This document shows positions 7,555-15,247 of a stretch of DNA of 35,183 bases, in pieces. The position numbers and the translations under genes are program-made. Each line of letters begins with the position of its first letter. The first letter of the stretch is position 1. A model generated the notes under the pieces. The model worked only from the letters and a program-made list of their open reading frames with translations. It did no database searches and was not told where the DNA came from. Source of the DNA: Elusimicrobiota bacterium (lineage in GTDB: Bacteria; Elusimicrobiota; Elusimicrobia; UBA1565; UBA9628); the NCBI GenBank assembly GCA_016207665.1, contig JACQPG010000055.1, positions 1 through 35,183 on the forward strand. Direction: 5' to 3'.

Positions 7555-8946
7555 TTATTTCTTGATGACTTGACGCGCTCGGGCGATGGCCAAGGCGTCG
7601 TCCGGCACGTCCTCCGTCACTGTCGAACCCGCGGCGATCTTGGCGCCCCGGCCTATCTTGACCGGCGCGATCAGATTGACATTGGAACCGACGAAGGCCT
7701 TGGCCGCGATCGTCGTCTTGTGTTTGGCCTTGCCGTCGTAGTTGCAGGTGATGGTGCCCGCCCCTATATTGACGTCCTCATGTATCTCGGCGTCGCCGAT
7801 ATAGCTGAGATGATTGACCTTGGTGCCGAAGCCGATGCGGGAAGCCTTGACTTCCGTGAAATTGCCGATCCGGACCCGCGGACCTATCACGGACTCCGGC
7901 CTGATGTGGGCGAAGGGCCCGATATTGCACTTCTCGAGTATCCGGCATTCGGTCAACTGGGACATGCGTATCTCGCAATCATTGCCGACCTGCGCGTTCT
8001 CGACAAAACAGAAAGGACCGACTTGGCAATGCTTGCCGATGATGGTCTTTCCTCGCAGGATGGTCGAAGGATGTATCGTGGTGTCCTGGCCCACTTCCAC
8101 GTCGGCGTCCACGTGGGTGGAAGCCGGATCGAGTATGGTCACTCCGGAAAGCATCAGGCGATCGAGCATCCGCCGGTTGAGTATGCGCTCGGCATGGGAG
8201 AGTTGAATCCTTGAGTTGACCCCCAGTACTTCCTCGGGATTCTGGCTCATGTAAGCGTTGATCTTGCCGCCCTTGTTCCGGATCAACTCCATGGCGTCGG
8301 TCAGGAAATGCTCCTTCTTCGGCCCCTTGGCCCCGATCTCCTTGAGGCCGACCTGAAGGGCCTCCACCTCGAAGCAATAAGCGCCGGAATTGATCTCGTT
8401 AATGGAAAGCTCCTTGGAGCTGGCCACCGACTCCTCCACGATCTTGAGCACCTCGCCCAAAGGGCTGCGGACAATGCGGCCGTAGCCCTTGGGATTGGAG
8501 AGCTTCGCGGTAAGAAGGGTCACCTGACCCTTCTGTTCCTCGTGGCTTTGGACCAGGGCATATCCGCTTTCGAAGGTCAACAGCGGCGTGTCTCCGCAAA
8601 GCACCACCACTGTCTTGAATTTCTTGAGGAAAGGCACGGCCTCGAGAACCGCGTTGCCGCTTCCCAAAGGTTTCTTTTGCAGGATGTAATGGATCGGCCT
8701 GCTGATGCCGCAATCCCTGACGATCTGCGTCACGGAGGCCTTGACCTTGTCGGCTTCATAGCCGATGACGACCCCGATAGCCGAGGGCTTGAGCGCGTTC
8801 GCCAGCCTCATGGTGTAAAAAATCATGGGACGTCCGCCTACCGGATGAAGAACCTTGGGGATGGTCGACTCCATCCGGGTTCCCTCGCCTGCCGCCAGGA
8901 TCAAAACGCCCAGCGATCTGCCGCCTTTATGGTTGTTGCTGATCAT
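7555..8946 (-). CDS. glmU: Bifunctional GlmU: GlcN-1-P acetyltransferase / GlcNAc-1-P uridyltransferase
   Basis: Makes UDP-GlcNAc for peptidoglycan and LPS. 463 residues, full length. The N-terminal pyrophosphorylase domain has LILAAGEGTRM (15-25) with the Lys of PKVLHPVGG, LGSGNAV, and CGDTPLL. The C-terminal left-handed beta-helix (from about 255 to the end) shows hexapeptide-type repeats (IGPFAHIRPESVIGPRVRIG, then IGAGTITCNYDG) and the acetyltransferase segment VKASRIGFGTKVNHLSYIGD. It lies 20 bases after the tRNA-Gln gene, with only a weak GAGAG upstream of ATG 8946, so it probably shares the spoVG-tRNA transcript and depends on tRNA processing to form its 5' end. Confidence 0.96.
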   Translation of the reverse strand: MISNNHKGGRSLGVLILAAGEGTRMESTIPKVLHPVGGRPMIFYTMRLANALKPSAIGVVIGYEADKVKASVTQIVRDCGISRPIHYILQKKPLGSGNAVLEAVPFLKKFKTVVVLCGDTPLLTFESGYALVQSHEEQKGQVTLLTAKLSNPKGYGRIVRSPLGEVLKIVEESVASSKELSINEINSGAYCFEVEALQVGLKEIGAKGPKKEHFLTDAMELIRNKGGKINAYMSQNPEEVLGVNSRIQLSHAERILNRRMLDRLMLSGVTILDPASTHVDADVEVGQDTTIHPSTILRGKTIIGKHCQVGPFCFVENAQVGNDCEIRMSQLTECRILEKCNIGPFAHIRPESVIGPRVRIGNFTEVKASRIGFGTKVNHLSYIGDAEIHEDVNIGAGTITCNYDGKAKHKTTIAAKAFVGSNVNLIAPVKIGRGAKIAAGSTVTEDVPDDALAIARARQVIKK

Positions 8947-8966
8947 GATAGTCTCTCAGATCCCAT

Positions 8967-9037
8967 TTCCCAGGCCTGGACTCGAACCAGGAATAACGGA
9001 TTCAAAGTCCGCTGTGATACCATTTCACCACCTGGGA
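8967..9037 (-). tRNA. tRNA-Gln (anticodon TTG)
   Basis: 71-base cloverleaf read on the minus strand from 9037. Acceptor TCCCAGG pairs with CCTGGGA (7/7), the D-stem is GTGA/TCAC, and the anticodon stem is GCGGA/TCCGT with loop CTTTGAA (anticodon TTG, codon CAA). The T-stem CCTGG/CCAGG encloses TTCGAGT. The discriminator is A and CCA is not encoded. It sits 18 bases after spoVG and 20 bases before glmU with no promoter of its own, so it is embedded in a protein-coding transcript. In Pseudomonas, as I recall, a tRNA-Gln lies at the equivalent place between ispE and prs. gatB elsewhere in this window suggests Gln-tRNA is made by transamidation. Confidence 0.97.
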
Positions 9038-9055
9038 GTCGCTAGAAATCCCCCC

Positions 9056-9346
9056 TCAGTCTCCCTCCCCATCGGTGCTGATGATGGCGCCTCTCTTCAC
9101 TTCTTCCTGGTAACAGGCCATCACCTTGTCTTCCAGCACCTTCCTAAAATCCATATTGATCGGATGGGCGATATCCTTGTAGGTCCCGTCCGGCAATTTT
9201 CGCGACGGCATGCACAATATCAGCCCCTTGTTGCCCGATATGATCTTCATGTTGCGAACCACGAAACAATTATCGAAGGTCACGGTCGCAAAAGCCTTTA
9301 ATTTATCCTCATTTCTGATATGAACCCTGACCTCCGTGATTTCCAT
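9056..9346 (-). CDS. spoVG: SpoVG family RNA/DNA-binding regulator
   Basis: 96 residues, normal family length. Diagnostic: ITEVRVHI at the N-terminus, LKAFATVTFDNCFVVRNMKI (16-35), GLILCMPSRKLPDG and the DIAHPIN motif near 58-64. SpoVG is a small dimeric nucleic-acid-binding protein that modulates gene expression in Firmicutes, Borrelia and other non-proteobacterial groups; it is not restricted to spore formers. The position directly upstream of glmU-prs-rplY-pth equals the Bacillus spoVG-gcaD-prs-ctc-spoVC order, with a tRNA inserted. ATG 9346 is 23 bases after ispE; no strong Shine-Dalgarno lies at normal spacing. Confidence 0.96.
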   Translation of the reverse strand: MEITEVRVHIRNEDKLKAFATVTFDNCFVVRNMKIISGNKGLILCMPSRKLPDGTYKDIAHPINMDFRKVLEDKVMACYQEEVKRGAIISTDGEGD

Positions 9347-9369
9347 GCCAATAAACGCCTACATCCCTC

Positions 9370-10260
9370 TCAGCCGTTGCAACAGGTGAGGAAAACTTTC
9401 CATGGATAGCCCCGAAGGCGTTTTAGGAGCTGCTCTCCCTCCTCATGCGAGGAAACAAAACCAAAAACGGAAGAGCCTGACCCAGACATTCGCACGCCTA
9501 AGGCGCCTAACTGGACCAGCACCCTTCGGGCCCGTTCGACATGCGTTAGGACTGGAAGCCTCGCCTGCTCCAGGCGATTGAACAGCAGACCTTGCCACTC
9601 CGCAATAGGTCTGCCTTTTTCAAGACCGGCGATTAGTTTATCAAGGTCGGAAAGCCTTGTCAACACATCGGATCTGGCGGGGTTGGAGAGCGCCTTATAC
9701 GACTCCGCCGTAGGCACCTGCACCTCGGGGAAAATGAGGATCATATAGGGTAGGGACCGGCGGACATGGACGGGCTTAAGCCGATCGCCGATGCCCGTGC
9801 CCAAGCAAAAAGGCTGGGGGTGGAGAAAAAAAGGCACATCAGCCCCCAAGCCGACCCCGATCCGCTTCAATAACGCCTTTTTCTTGGAATCCAGGGGAAT
9901 TTGGAAGAACTTGGCCATGCCCAGCAGGGTGCCGGCCGCATCCGAAGATCCGCCCCCCAGGCCCGCGCCCATGGGTATGCGTTTGGTCAACTTAAGATTC
10001 AGCGCGGGCTCTACGCCGAAATTCGAGCAAAAGGCCCTGGCCGCCCGCATCACGAGATTGTCTTCCCCGGCCGAAAGGGGAGGCATCCCATCCTCGGTCT
10101 CGATTTCCAGATCGATGCCCCGACCGCTCTTGCGGGAAAACTCGAGTACGTCGTAGAGGTTAATCTTGGCGAACAGCGTCGAGAGGGTATGATAGCCGTC
10201 TCGCCGCTTGCCGGTGACCTCCAGGAACAGATTGATCTTAGCGGGACACTGTATCTTCAT
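9370..10260 (-). CDS. ispE: 4-diphosphocytidyl-2-C-methyl-D-erythritol kinase
   Basis: GHMP kinase of the MEP isoprenoid pathway, phosphorylating CDP-methylerythritol at O-2. 296 residues from ATG 10260. The open frame continues to 10521, but that part lies within the TPR gene and has no homology. CPAKINLFLEV at 5-15 (Lys8), the ATP loop PMGAGLGGGSSDAA at 96-109 and GADVPFF near 138-144 (Asp140) are all present. The gene overlaps the 3' end of the TPR/LolB-like gene by 23 bases. lolB next to ispE is a known proteobacterial arrangement, so the neighbourhood supports both calls. Confidence 0.95.
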   Translation of the reverse strand: MKIQCPAKINLFLEVTGKRRDGYHTLSTLFAKINLYDVLEFSRKSGRGIDLEIETEDGMPPLSAGEDNLVMRAARAFCSNFGVEPALNLKLTKRIPMGAGLGGGSSDAAGTLLGMAKFFQIPLDSKKKALLKRIGVGLGADVPFFLHPQPFCLGTGIGDRLKPVHVRRSLPYMILIFPEVQVPTAESYKALSNPARSDVLTRLSDLDKLIAGLEKGRPIAEWQGLLFNRLEQARLPVLTHVERARRVLVQLGALGVRMSGSGSSVFGFVSSHEEGEQLLKRLRGYPWKVFLTCCNG

Positions 10261-12403
10261 CGATAAGGGCCTGAGCCGACAGCTCCGCATTGATCTGGGA
10301 AAAGCGCAGGGTAAGACGGATTCCTCGGCGCCGCGCCGTGATCTCGTGGGGTATGAGCCTCCCCTGGTAACGGGAAAAGCGGGCGAGTTCGAGCCGCAGC
10401 CCCGCGGGAGCCTCGATGCCCTCCATCCTGGAACCAAAGCGGCCCAGCGAAAGCCGCCAGCCGCCGGCCGCCACGCGCACCCGGCGCCATCCCCTCCTGA
10501 CCTGGAACGGCTCCAGATCAAGGATACGGCCCGAAAGATAATCGCGGAGCGCCGTCAGCGCCTCGCCCGTAATCCGCAGCGCCGATTGGGAGGGGACCCC
10601 CGACAACTGGCCTGAATCCATCGTCAACCCATCCTTGGTGAGGCGAAGCTTCATCAGCGGGGTAAACAGCGGCCCCACGACCTCGATGCTCAGCTGATCC
10701 GGACCCTTGAACGAGAACAAGGCCTTGTACTTGAACTCCTGGCCAAGGACCTCTCCGTCGATCTCGCAGATCGCGTTCAACTTGCCAAGCCCTCCATGGA
10801 TGGACCGTAGATGCCCGCGGTATAGGGCATCCACTTCCTTGCCGGAAAATTCCTTCTCCAGCTTGCGGCTTTTCCCCTTGGAGTCCTCCGTCGACAGCGC
10901 CTCGGCTCTCTTCCAGAACCGCCAGGCGCTAGAGGCCTTCCCCAACGAATGATAGACATCCCCCAAGTGATCCCAGATCGTCTCATCCTCGGGAAGCGCC
11001 TCCAAGGCCTGGCGGAGCTCGGCTGCGGCCTGGGTGGAACGGCCCTGCTTGAAGTGCACCCAGCCCAGCGAATCCTGATAGGCGCCGTTCTTGGGCTCCA
11101 GACGCACCGCCTTGGCGATGAGCTGCTCAGCCTGCGCCAAGTCCTGTCCCCGCTCCGCCAGCATATAGCCCAGATAATTGAGCGCCGGCCCATCATCCGG
11201 CTTGTGCTCCAGCAACTCGCGAAACTGCGCCTGGGATTCCTCGATCCGCCCCGTCCTTTCCAGCAGGACCGCGAACTGGAAACGCGCGTCACGGAAGTCG
11301 GGCCGCAGACCGACCACTTCGCGCAGCAGCTTGATGGCATCCTCCTCCCTCTTGAGATCATCGTAGCCTAGGGCGAGGAAATAAGCCACCTGATCGTTAT
11401 CGGGCCAGGATTTGTGCGCGGCCTCGAGAACCGAAACCGCCTGGGACAGGCGACCGGCCTGGCTAAGGTAATAGCTGAGCCTTAGATTAAGGGCCGGCTC
11501 TTCCTTCAGGCCGGAGCTCTGCTTCAAATGCTCGGCGGCCTTCAAGTAATCGCCGTCCCGCTCCCAGTAGAGCGCCAACCAATGACTGGCGTTCGGGTCG
11601 GATGGCTGCAGCTCCCTGACCGTCTCAAAACAGCGCCGGACCTCCTCCCATTGCGCCTTCAAGACGTAAATCTGCCCGATATGGGTCAGAAGCGCGATAT
11701 TCTGAGGCTCGAACTTAAGTATGGCCAGGTATTCGCTCAAGGCGCTGTCGGTGGCGCGTTGGAGCTCGTAGGCCTGAGCCAGGGTATACCTAGCGGCAAG
11801 GGATTCGTTGCCGGGTTCCAGCTCTATCGATCTCTTGAGATGGGCGATCCCCTCGTTGATCCGGCCCGATTGGATATCGATACGGCCTATCTGCAAGTGA
11901 GCCTCGGCCGCCTGCGAATAATCCTGCTTGATAAGCCGTTCCAACAGCCGTTTGGCCTTTTCCGGCTCCTTGACCGAGAGCAGAGCGCCGAGGGAAAATA
12001 TGGACTCGGCCGAGCGCGGGTCGATCTCCAAGGCTCTTTCGAAGGAGGCTTGAGCCGAATCGACGCTTCCCTTGGCCCATAGCACCCTGCCCAACATGAT
12101 ATGGACTTGGGCCTGAGCCGGCGCCAGAGAGACCGCCTTGCGGGCCCAGGTTTCGGCCTTGTCGAGAAGACCTGATTCCAAGGAGAGCTCGGCCGCCTCT
12201 CCGGCGATGTAGGCGGAGCGTGGATCGAGCTTGAAGGCCTGCTCGTAAGCCGCCAGGGCTGCGGCCGGCTCTCCGCGCCGCTCCAGCAACATTCCCTTCA
12301 GGTAGAGCTTCTGCGCGCTCTTGACCCCCTCGCGATCCTCGGGACTGGCGCCGGCTTGCGGCCGGAAAAGGAGCAGCGCCAGAAGCAACAACGGCCAGGT
12401 CAT
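10238..12403 (-). CDS. Exported TPR protein with LolB-like C-terminal domain
   Basis: 721 residues from ATG 12403; an in-frame TTG at 12409 overlaps the rimI stop. A signal peptide covers residues 1-20. About thirteen TPR units span roughly 30-505, including the segment NYLGYMLAERG...YQDSLGWVHFKQG...DHLGDVYHSLG, which is characteristic of the TPR proteins found upstream of lolB in Pseudomonas (PA4667 type, as I recall). Residues about 540-715 form a beta-rich domain (FSFKGPDQLSIEVVGPLFTP, then MKLRLTKDGLTM) resembling LolB/DUF4292, the outer-membrane lipoprotein-receptor fold. The protein has no lipobox, unlike LolB. Fused here, the two parts stand as separate neighbouring genes in Pseudomonas. 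The likely role is outer-membrane lipoprotein or lipid handling; this is inference from fold-like pattern and position. Confidence 0.8.
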   Translation of the reverse strand: MTWPLLLLALLLFRPQAGASPEDREGVKSAQKLYLKGMLLERRGEPAAALAAYEQAFKLDPRSAYIAGEAAELSLESGLLDKAETWARKAVSLAPAQAQVHIMLGRVLWAKGSVDSAQASFERALEIDPRSAESIFSLGALLSVKEPEKAKRLLERLIKQDYSQAAEAHLQIGRIDIQSGRINEGIAHLKRSIELEPGNESLAARYTLAQAYELQRATDSALSEYLAILKFEPQNIALLTHIGQIYVLKAQWEEVRRCFETVRELQPSDPNASHWLALYWERDGDYLKAAEHLKQSSGLKEEPALNLRLSYYLSQAGRLSQAVSVLEAAHKSWPDNDQVAYFLALGYDDLKREEDAIKLLREVVGLRPDFRDARFQFAVLLERTGRIEESQAQFRELLEHKPDDGPALNYLGYMLAERGQDLAQAEQLIAKAVRLEPKNGAYQDSLGWVHFKQGRSTQAAAELRQALEALPEDETIWDHLGDVYHSLGKASSAWRFWKRAEALSTEDSKGKSRKLEKEFSGKEVDALYRGHLRSIHGGLGKLNAICEIDGEVLGQEFKYKALFSFKGPDQLSIEVVGPLFTPLMKLRLTKDGLTMDSGQLSGVPSQSALRITGEALTALRDYLSGRILDLEPFQVRRGWRRVRVAAGGWRLSLGRFGSRMEGIEAPAGLRLELARFSRYQGRLIPHEITARRRGIRLTLRFSQINAELSAQALIDEDTVSR

Positions 12404-12405
12404 TC

Positions 12406-12852
12406 TCAAAGGAGGGCTCGATCCATCAAGAGTGCATCGGAACCGTCATTATAAAACTTTGGCCTGCGGCCCACAACGCGGAACCCCGCCCTGCGATAGA
12501 CGGACAAGGCGCGGCCATTCCACGCGCTGACCTCGAGCGTTACCTTGGATAAGCCGTAGCCCCGGCTCAAAATCAGCACCGCCTCGATCAAGGCCCGCCC
12601 AAAGCCGCGCATGAAAAAGTCGGGCGACACGGCGACGTTGAGGATTTGCGCCTCGGGCGGCACCTTGCGGAATATCGCGTAACCGACCACGCGGCCACCT
12701 AGATCCGCGACCAGGAACTCCGTGGAGGGATTTTCCAGCTCCTTTTCGAACTGCTCGCTGGTCCAACCGGGGGAGGTCTTCCAACCTCGCTCGATGGCCA
12801 CGACCTGCGCCAGGTCAGCGAGCCGGGCGGGGCGGATGAGCTTTCCGTTCAT
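12406..12852 (-). CDS. rimI: RimI-like GNAT N-acetyltransferase
   Basis: 148 residues from ATG 12852; the frame is open to 12960 but the extension lies in tsaB and lacks homology. GNAT motif A with RGFGRALIEA (82-91) binds acetyl-CoA. VTLEVSAWNGRALSVYRRAGF (104-124, one residue over the usual RimI block) and the ILNVAV strand (70-75) match ribosomal S18 alanine N-acetyltransferases. tsaE-tsaB-rimI is a common conserved trio. The substrate may be S18 or other N-termini; RimI relatives are relaxed. It overlaps tsaB by 38 bases. Confidence 0.88.
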   Translation of the reverse strand: MNGKLIRPARLADLAQVVAIERGWKTSPGWTSEQFEKELENPSTEFLVADLGGRVVGYAIFRKVPPEAQILNVAVSPDFFMRGFGRALIEAVLILSRGYGLSKVTLEVSAWNGRALSVYRRAGFRVVGRRPKFYNDGSDALLMDRALL

Positions 12853-13432
12853 AACCGGCGGGCTTGAGATAAAGCGGCTCGAAGGCGGGCAGCTTGTCCG
12901 ATGATAGGCGGGCCAAGGCGGGACCGAGAATGTCCCGCGCTCGAGGCGTGGATTCGCCAACCACGGCGCCTTGCCCTTCCAGCTCCGCCTGGATCCTGGG
13001 CCAGTCCTCGGCCCTCGCCCATTGCGGCGGCCCGAATGGCCTGAGACCGCGCGCGCCTCGCCGGAACACTTGATAATATCTCTCTTCTCGCCAGCCCGGG
13101 ATGACCGGGGCCACGATCTTCCCCTCGATGCTCCAGGCCGCGGCCTCTAAACGAGAGATCGCCAGGGCCGGCTTGCCGCATTGCCGCCCGGCCACCGCGG
13201 CGAAAGCCATGCCGATCCGGATGCCCGTGAAACGACCCGGACCGCTGGCCGCGGCGATCCCATCGAGCCGATCGAAAGAAATCCCCGCGCGCGCCAAGAG
13301 CCGCCCGACCCGAGGCAACAACAGCTCATCGTGGGCCTGCTCCGGCCGGCCCAATACCGAGAAGACCTCGCCGCCGGCCTGCAAGGCCACGCTCAACGCG
13401 TCCTCGGTGGCGTCGACGGCGAGTATATTCAT
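12815..13432 (-). CDS. tsaB: tRNA t6A biosynthesis protein TsaB
   Basis: 205 residues, slightly short for the family. N-terminal ASKHA-fold start [17 protein letters not shown], then the diagnostic GRLLARAGISFDRLDGIAAA and SGPGRFTGIRIGMAFA (about 64-79). TsaB scaffolds TsaD and TsaE to make N6-threonylcarbamoyl-adenosine at position 37 of ANN-decoding tRNAs. It forms an ATGA overlap with tsaE (13429-13432). tsaC lies in the other large operon; tsaD is outside the window. Confidence 0.94.
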   Translation of the reverse strand: MNILAVDATEDALSVALQAGGEVFSVLGRPEQAHDELLLPRVGRLLARAGISFDRLDGIAAASGPGRFTGIRIGMAFAAVAGRQCGKPALAISRLEAAAWSIEGKIVAPVIPGWREERYYQVFRRGARGLRPFGPPQWARAEDWPRIQAELEGQGAVVGESTPRARDILGPALARLSSDKLPAFEPLYLKPAGYERKAHPPRPAR

Positions 13433-13890
13433 CCTGCTCTCAGATTCACCAGAAGGTCCCTCGACCTGGGGCCTAGGGCCGTAGCCCGAATCCTTCGGGC
13501 CCGCCCGCCTTTGGCATGCGACAATCGCAACTCCAATCTATCGCCAGGATAGTAGCCGCGGCCGGCCTCCGGCCACTCGACGACGCAGACGGCCTTGGGG
13601 TCTCGAACGAAATCCTCGATGCCTATGTCGCCGGTCTGCTCCGGCTCGATCCTGTAGAGATCCAGATGATTGATGCTCCATCGGCGCCCGTGATAGATCC
13701 TGGCCAGCCCGAAGGTGGGGCTCGTCACCCGGCCCTTGAAGCCGAGTCCCTCGGCCAGCCCCTGCGTCAGCGTGGTCTTGCCGCTCCCCAGATCCCCGTA
13801 AAGGCAGAGCACGTCCCCTCCTCGCAAAAACCGGCCCAGCCGGCGACCCAGCGAGCGGGTTTGATCTGGAGACGAAGTCATCATGATCAT
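13429..13890 (-). CDS. tsaE: tRNA t6A biosynthesis ATPase TsaE
   Basis: 153 residues from ATG 13890. The start is ambiguous: ATGs at 13884 and 13881 and a TTG at 13911 are in frame, and none has a good Shine-Dalgarno. P-loop GDLGSGKTT at about 33-41, [10 protein letters not shown] (58-67), HLDLYR (76-81) and VVEWPE (108-113) are the TsaE signatures. Its ATPase activity drives turnover of the TsaBDE complex. It is the first gene of the 10-kb minus-strand run, and a TATAAT at 13925-13920 lies just upstream. Confidence 0.93.
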   Translation of the reverse strand: MIMMTSSPDQTRSLGRRLGRFLRGGDVLCLYGDLGSGKTTLTQGLAEGLGFKGRVTSPTFGLARIYHGRRWSINHLDLYRIEPEQTGDIGIEDFVRDPKAVCVVEWPEAGRGYYPGDRLELRLSHAKGGRARRIRATALGPRSRDLLVNLRAG

Positions 13891-13918
13891 GCCGAGGCGC
13901 GATGGCGCCAATGTTTTC

Positions 13919-13929
13919 TATTATATATC
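13919..13929. promoter_or_regulatory. AT-rich bidirectional -10 region
   Basis: An AT-only patch in GC-rich surroundings. Minus strand: perfect TATAAT (13925-13920) for tsaE. Plus strand: TATTAT (13919-13924), or TATATC (13924-13929) exactly six bases before ATG 13936. No clear -35 box is visible in either direction, so the assignment rests on composition and position. If the plus-strand TATATC is used, the 13936 transcript would be leaderless. Confidence 0.45.
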
Positions 13930-13935
13930 TACTGG

Positions 13936-14586
13936 ATGCCACGCTGGACACTATCCCTGCTTGCCCTGGCCCCGCTGGCCTTCGGGGCTCAACCGGCCGA
14001 TGAGGATCCGCCGCTCTTGTGGCAGGAGCGTTACTTCTTCGACGCCCTGCTGACCGCCCGCGACCGGCTCGCCCGCTCGCAAAGCGACCCTCTCATGATT
14101 CCGGTGCTCAAGTCCATCGCCCAGCAGACGGCGCAACAGGTAGCCAATCTGGAGCAGATCGGCGAGTACATCAAGTCGCAGCAGGAAAACCTTCAGTACG
14201 CCTTCAGCGAGGAGAAGCCCGCGCAAAGCCTCGAGACCATCCAGGCCAATTTCGAGACCCTGGCGCAGGGCGCGGACCAAATCAGGACCAATCTCTATTA
14301 CTTGACCGCGCGCTGCCGCATAGCTTCCTCCCAGGCTCTTCCGGATTCCGAGATGCACCAGTCGACGCTGCTCATCCTCGGCCAGATAGAGGAGCTGCAA
14401 CTCAAGCTCAACCAGGTCTACCTCGATACGGTGGCGCTGCGAGATCAAGTCCACCAGAACAATTGGGCCACCAACAAGTATTTCAAGCAATGGACCGATA
14501 TGCTGACTCGCAGCGTGGTCCGAGTCCAGGATTCCGTCTTTTCGATCTACAACTCGGCCTATGAGCTTTCTTTGCGCAGCCGTTAG
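13936..14586 (+). CDS. Exported alpha-helical protein of unknown function
   Basis: 216 residues from ATG 13936; the frame is open upstream to 13516, but that region is tsaE on the other strand. A signal peptide (LSLLALAPLAFGA) probably ends near residue 18. The mature protein is Gln/Glu/Ala-rich and predicted helical, with long heptad-like stretches such as QQTAQQVANLEQIGEYIKSQ and LGQIEELQLKLNQVYLDTVA, so coiled-coil or a helical bundle is likely. Only one Cys is present outside the signal. I do not recognise a family. The 3' end overlaps the hydrolase gene by 26 bases, which suggests joint translation. Confidence 0.75.
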   Translation: MPRWTLSLLALAPLAFGAQPADEDPPLLWQERYFFDALLTARDRLARSQSDPLMIPVLKSIAQQTAQQVANLEQIGEYIKSQQENLQYAFSEEKPAQSLETIQANFETLAQGADQIRTNLYYLTARCRIASSQALPDSEMHQSTLLILGQIEELQLKLNQVYLDTVALRDQVHQNNWATNKYFKQWTDMLTRSVVRVQDSVFSIYNSAYELSLRSR

Positions 14587-15247
14587 CCTGCTGTCCCTGC
14601 TTCCCCGGACGGCCCATGCCCAGGTCACGCCGGTTTCCTTCAAGACCTCGGACGGCTGGACCATCAAGGGCTCGCTCAAAGCCGGCCGTGGGCAGCCCGT
14701 CGCCGTGCTCGTTCACGGCGCAGGCTCTAGCCGCAACGAATGGGAGTCCTTCGCCGCCGAGCTTTGGAAGCGCGGGGTCGGGACGCTCGCCCTAGACCTG
14801 CGCGGACATGGCGAAAGCGTGGTGGGCCCGGCGGGCAAGCAGGAATGGACTTCCTTCGAAAAGGCCGCTGAGTGGACTGCCGCGACCGCGGACCTGGACG
14901 CGGCCGTCCGATTCCTGGCCGGCCGCGGTTTCCGAAAATCCAGGATCGGCTTCATCGGCGCCTCCATAGGCTCCAACCTCGCAGCCTTAGCCTCCGGACC
15001 GGAGTCGCCTTGGCTGGTGCTGCTCTCGCCAGGCCTCGACTACCGCGGGGTGGCCTTAACCTCGCCGAGAGCCCGGCGTGTTCTGGCCGCGGCGAGCGCC
15101 CAGGACCCCTACGCCTATCAGGCGTCCTTGGCGCTCAAGCAAAGCGGAACGGCCTTTTTCGAGACGGCTCGCGGCCACGGCGTGGAGATGTTCAAAGACG
15201 CTGAATTCCAAGCCAAAGTGCTGGCCTGGATCGAAGCCTCTCGCTAA
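14561..15247 (+). CDS. Exported alpha/beta-hydrolase
   Basis: 228 residues. Signal peptide to about residue 20 (LLPRTAHA). The alpha/beta-hydrolase fold is shown by the oxyanion-hole HGAGSSRNEW (52-61), LDLRGHGES (79-86) and the nucleophile elbow GASIGS with Ser135. Asp182 and His206 (in RGHG) are in the right order to finish the triad. Closest in pattern to dienelactone-hydrolase/serine aminopeptidase-like esterases; the substrate cannot be told. The stop (15245-15247) directly abuts the stop of the convergent gene at 15248, leaving no room for a terminator between them. Confidence 0.85.
   Translation: MSFLCAAVSLLSLLPRTAHAQVTPVSFKTSDGWTIKGSLKAGRGQPVAVLVHGAGSSRNEWESFAAELWKRGVGTLALDLRGHGESVVGPAGKQEWTSFEKAAEWTAATADLDAAVRFLAGRGFRKSRIGFIGASIGSNLAALASGPESPWLVLLSPGLDYRGVALTSPRARRVLAAASAQDPYAYQASLALKQSGTAFFETARGHGVEMFKDAEFQAKVLAWIEASR

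Noticed and set aside
10261-10521. Upstream extension of ispE by 87 codons
   Set aside because: The extension falls inside the TPR/LolB-like gene, is Arg/Pro/Gly-rich and has no GHMP kinase homology; IspE homology starts at MKIQCPAKINL (ATG 10260).
13516-13935. 140-codon N-terminal extension of the exported helical protein
   Set aside because: It is antisense to tsaE; a signal peptide begins exactly at ATG 13936.
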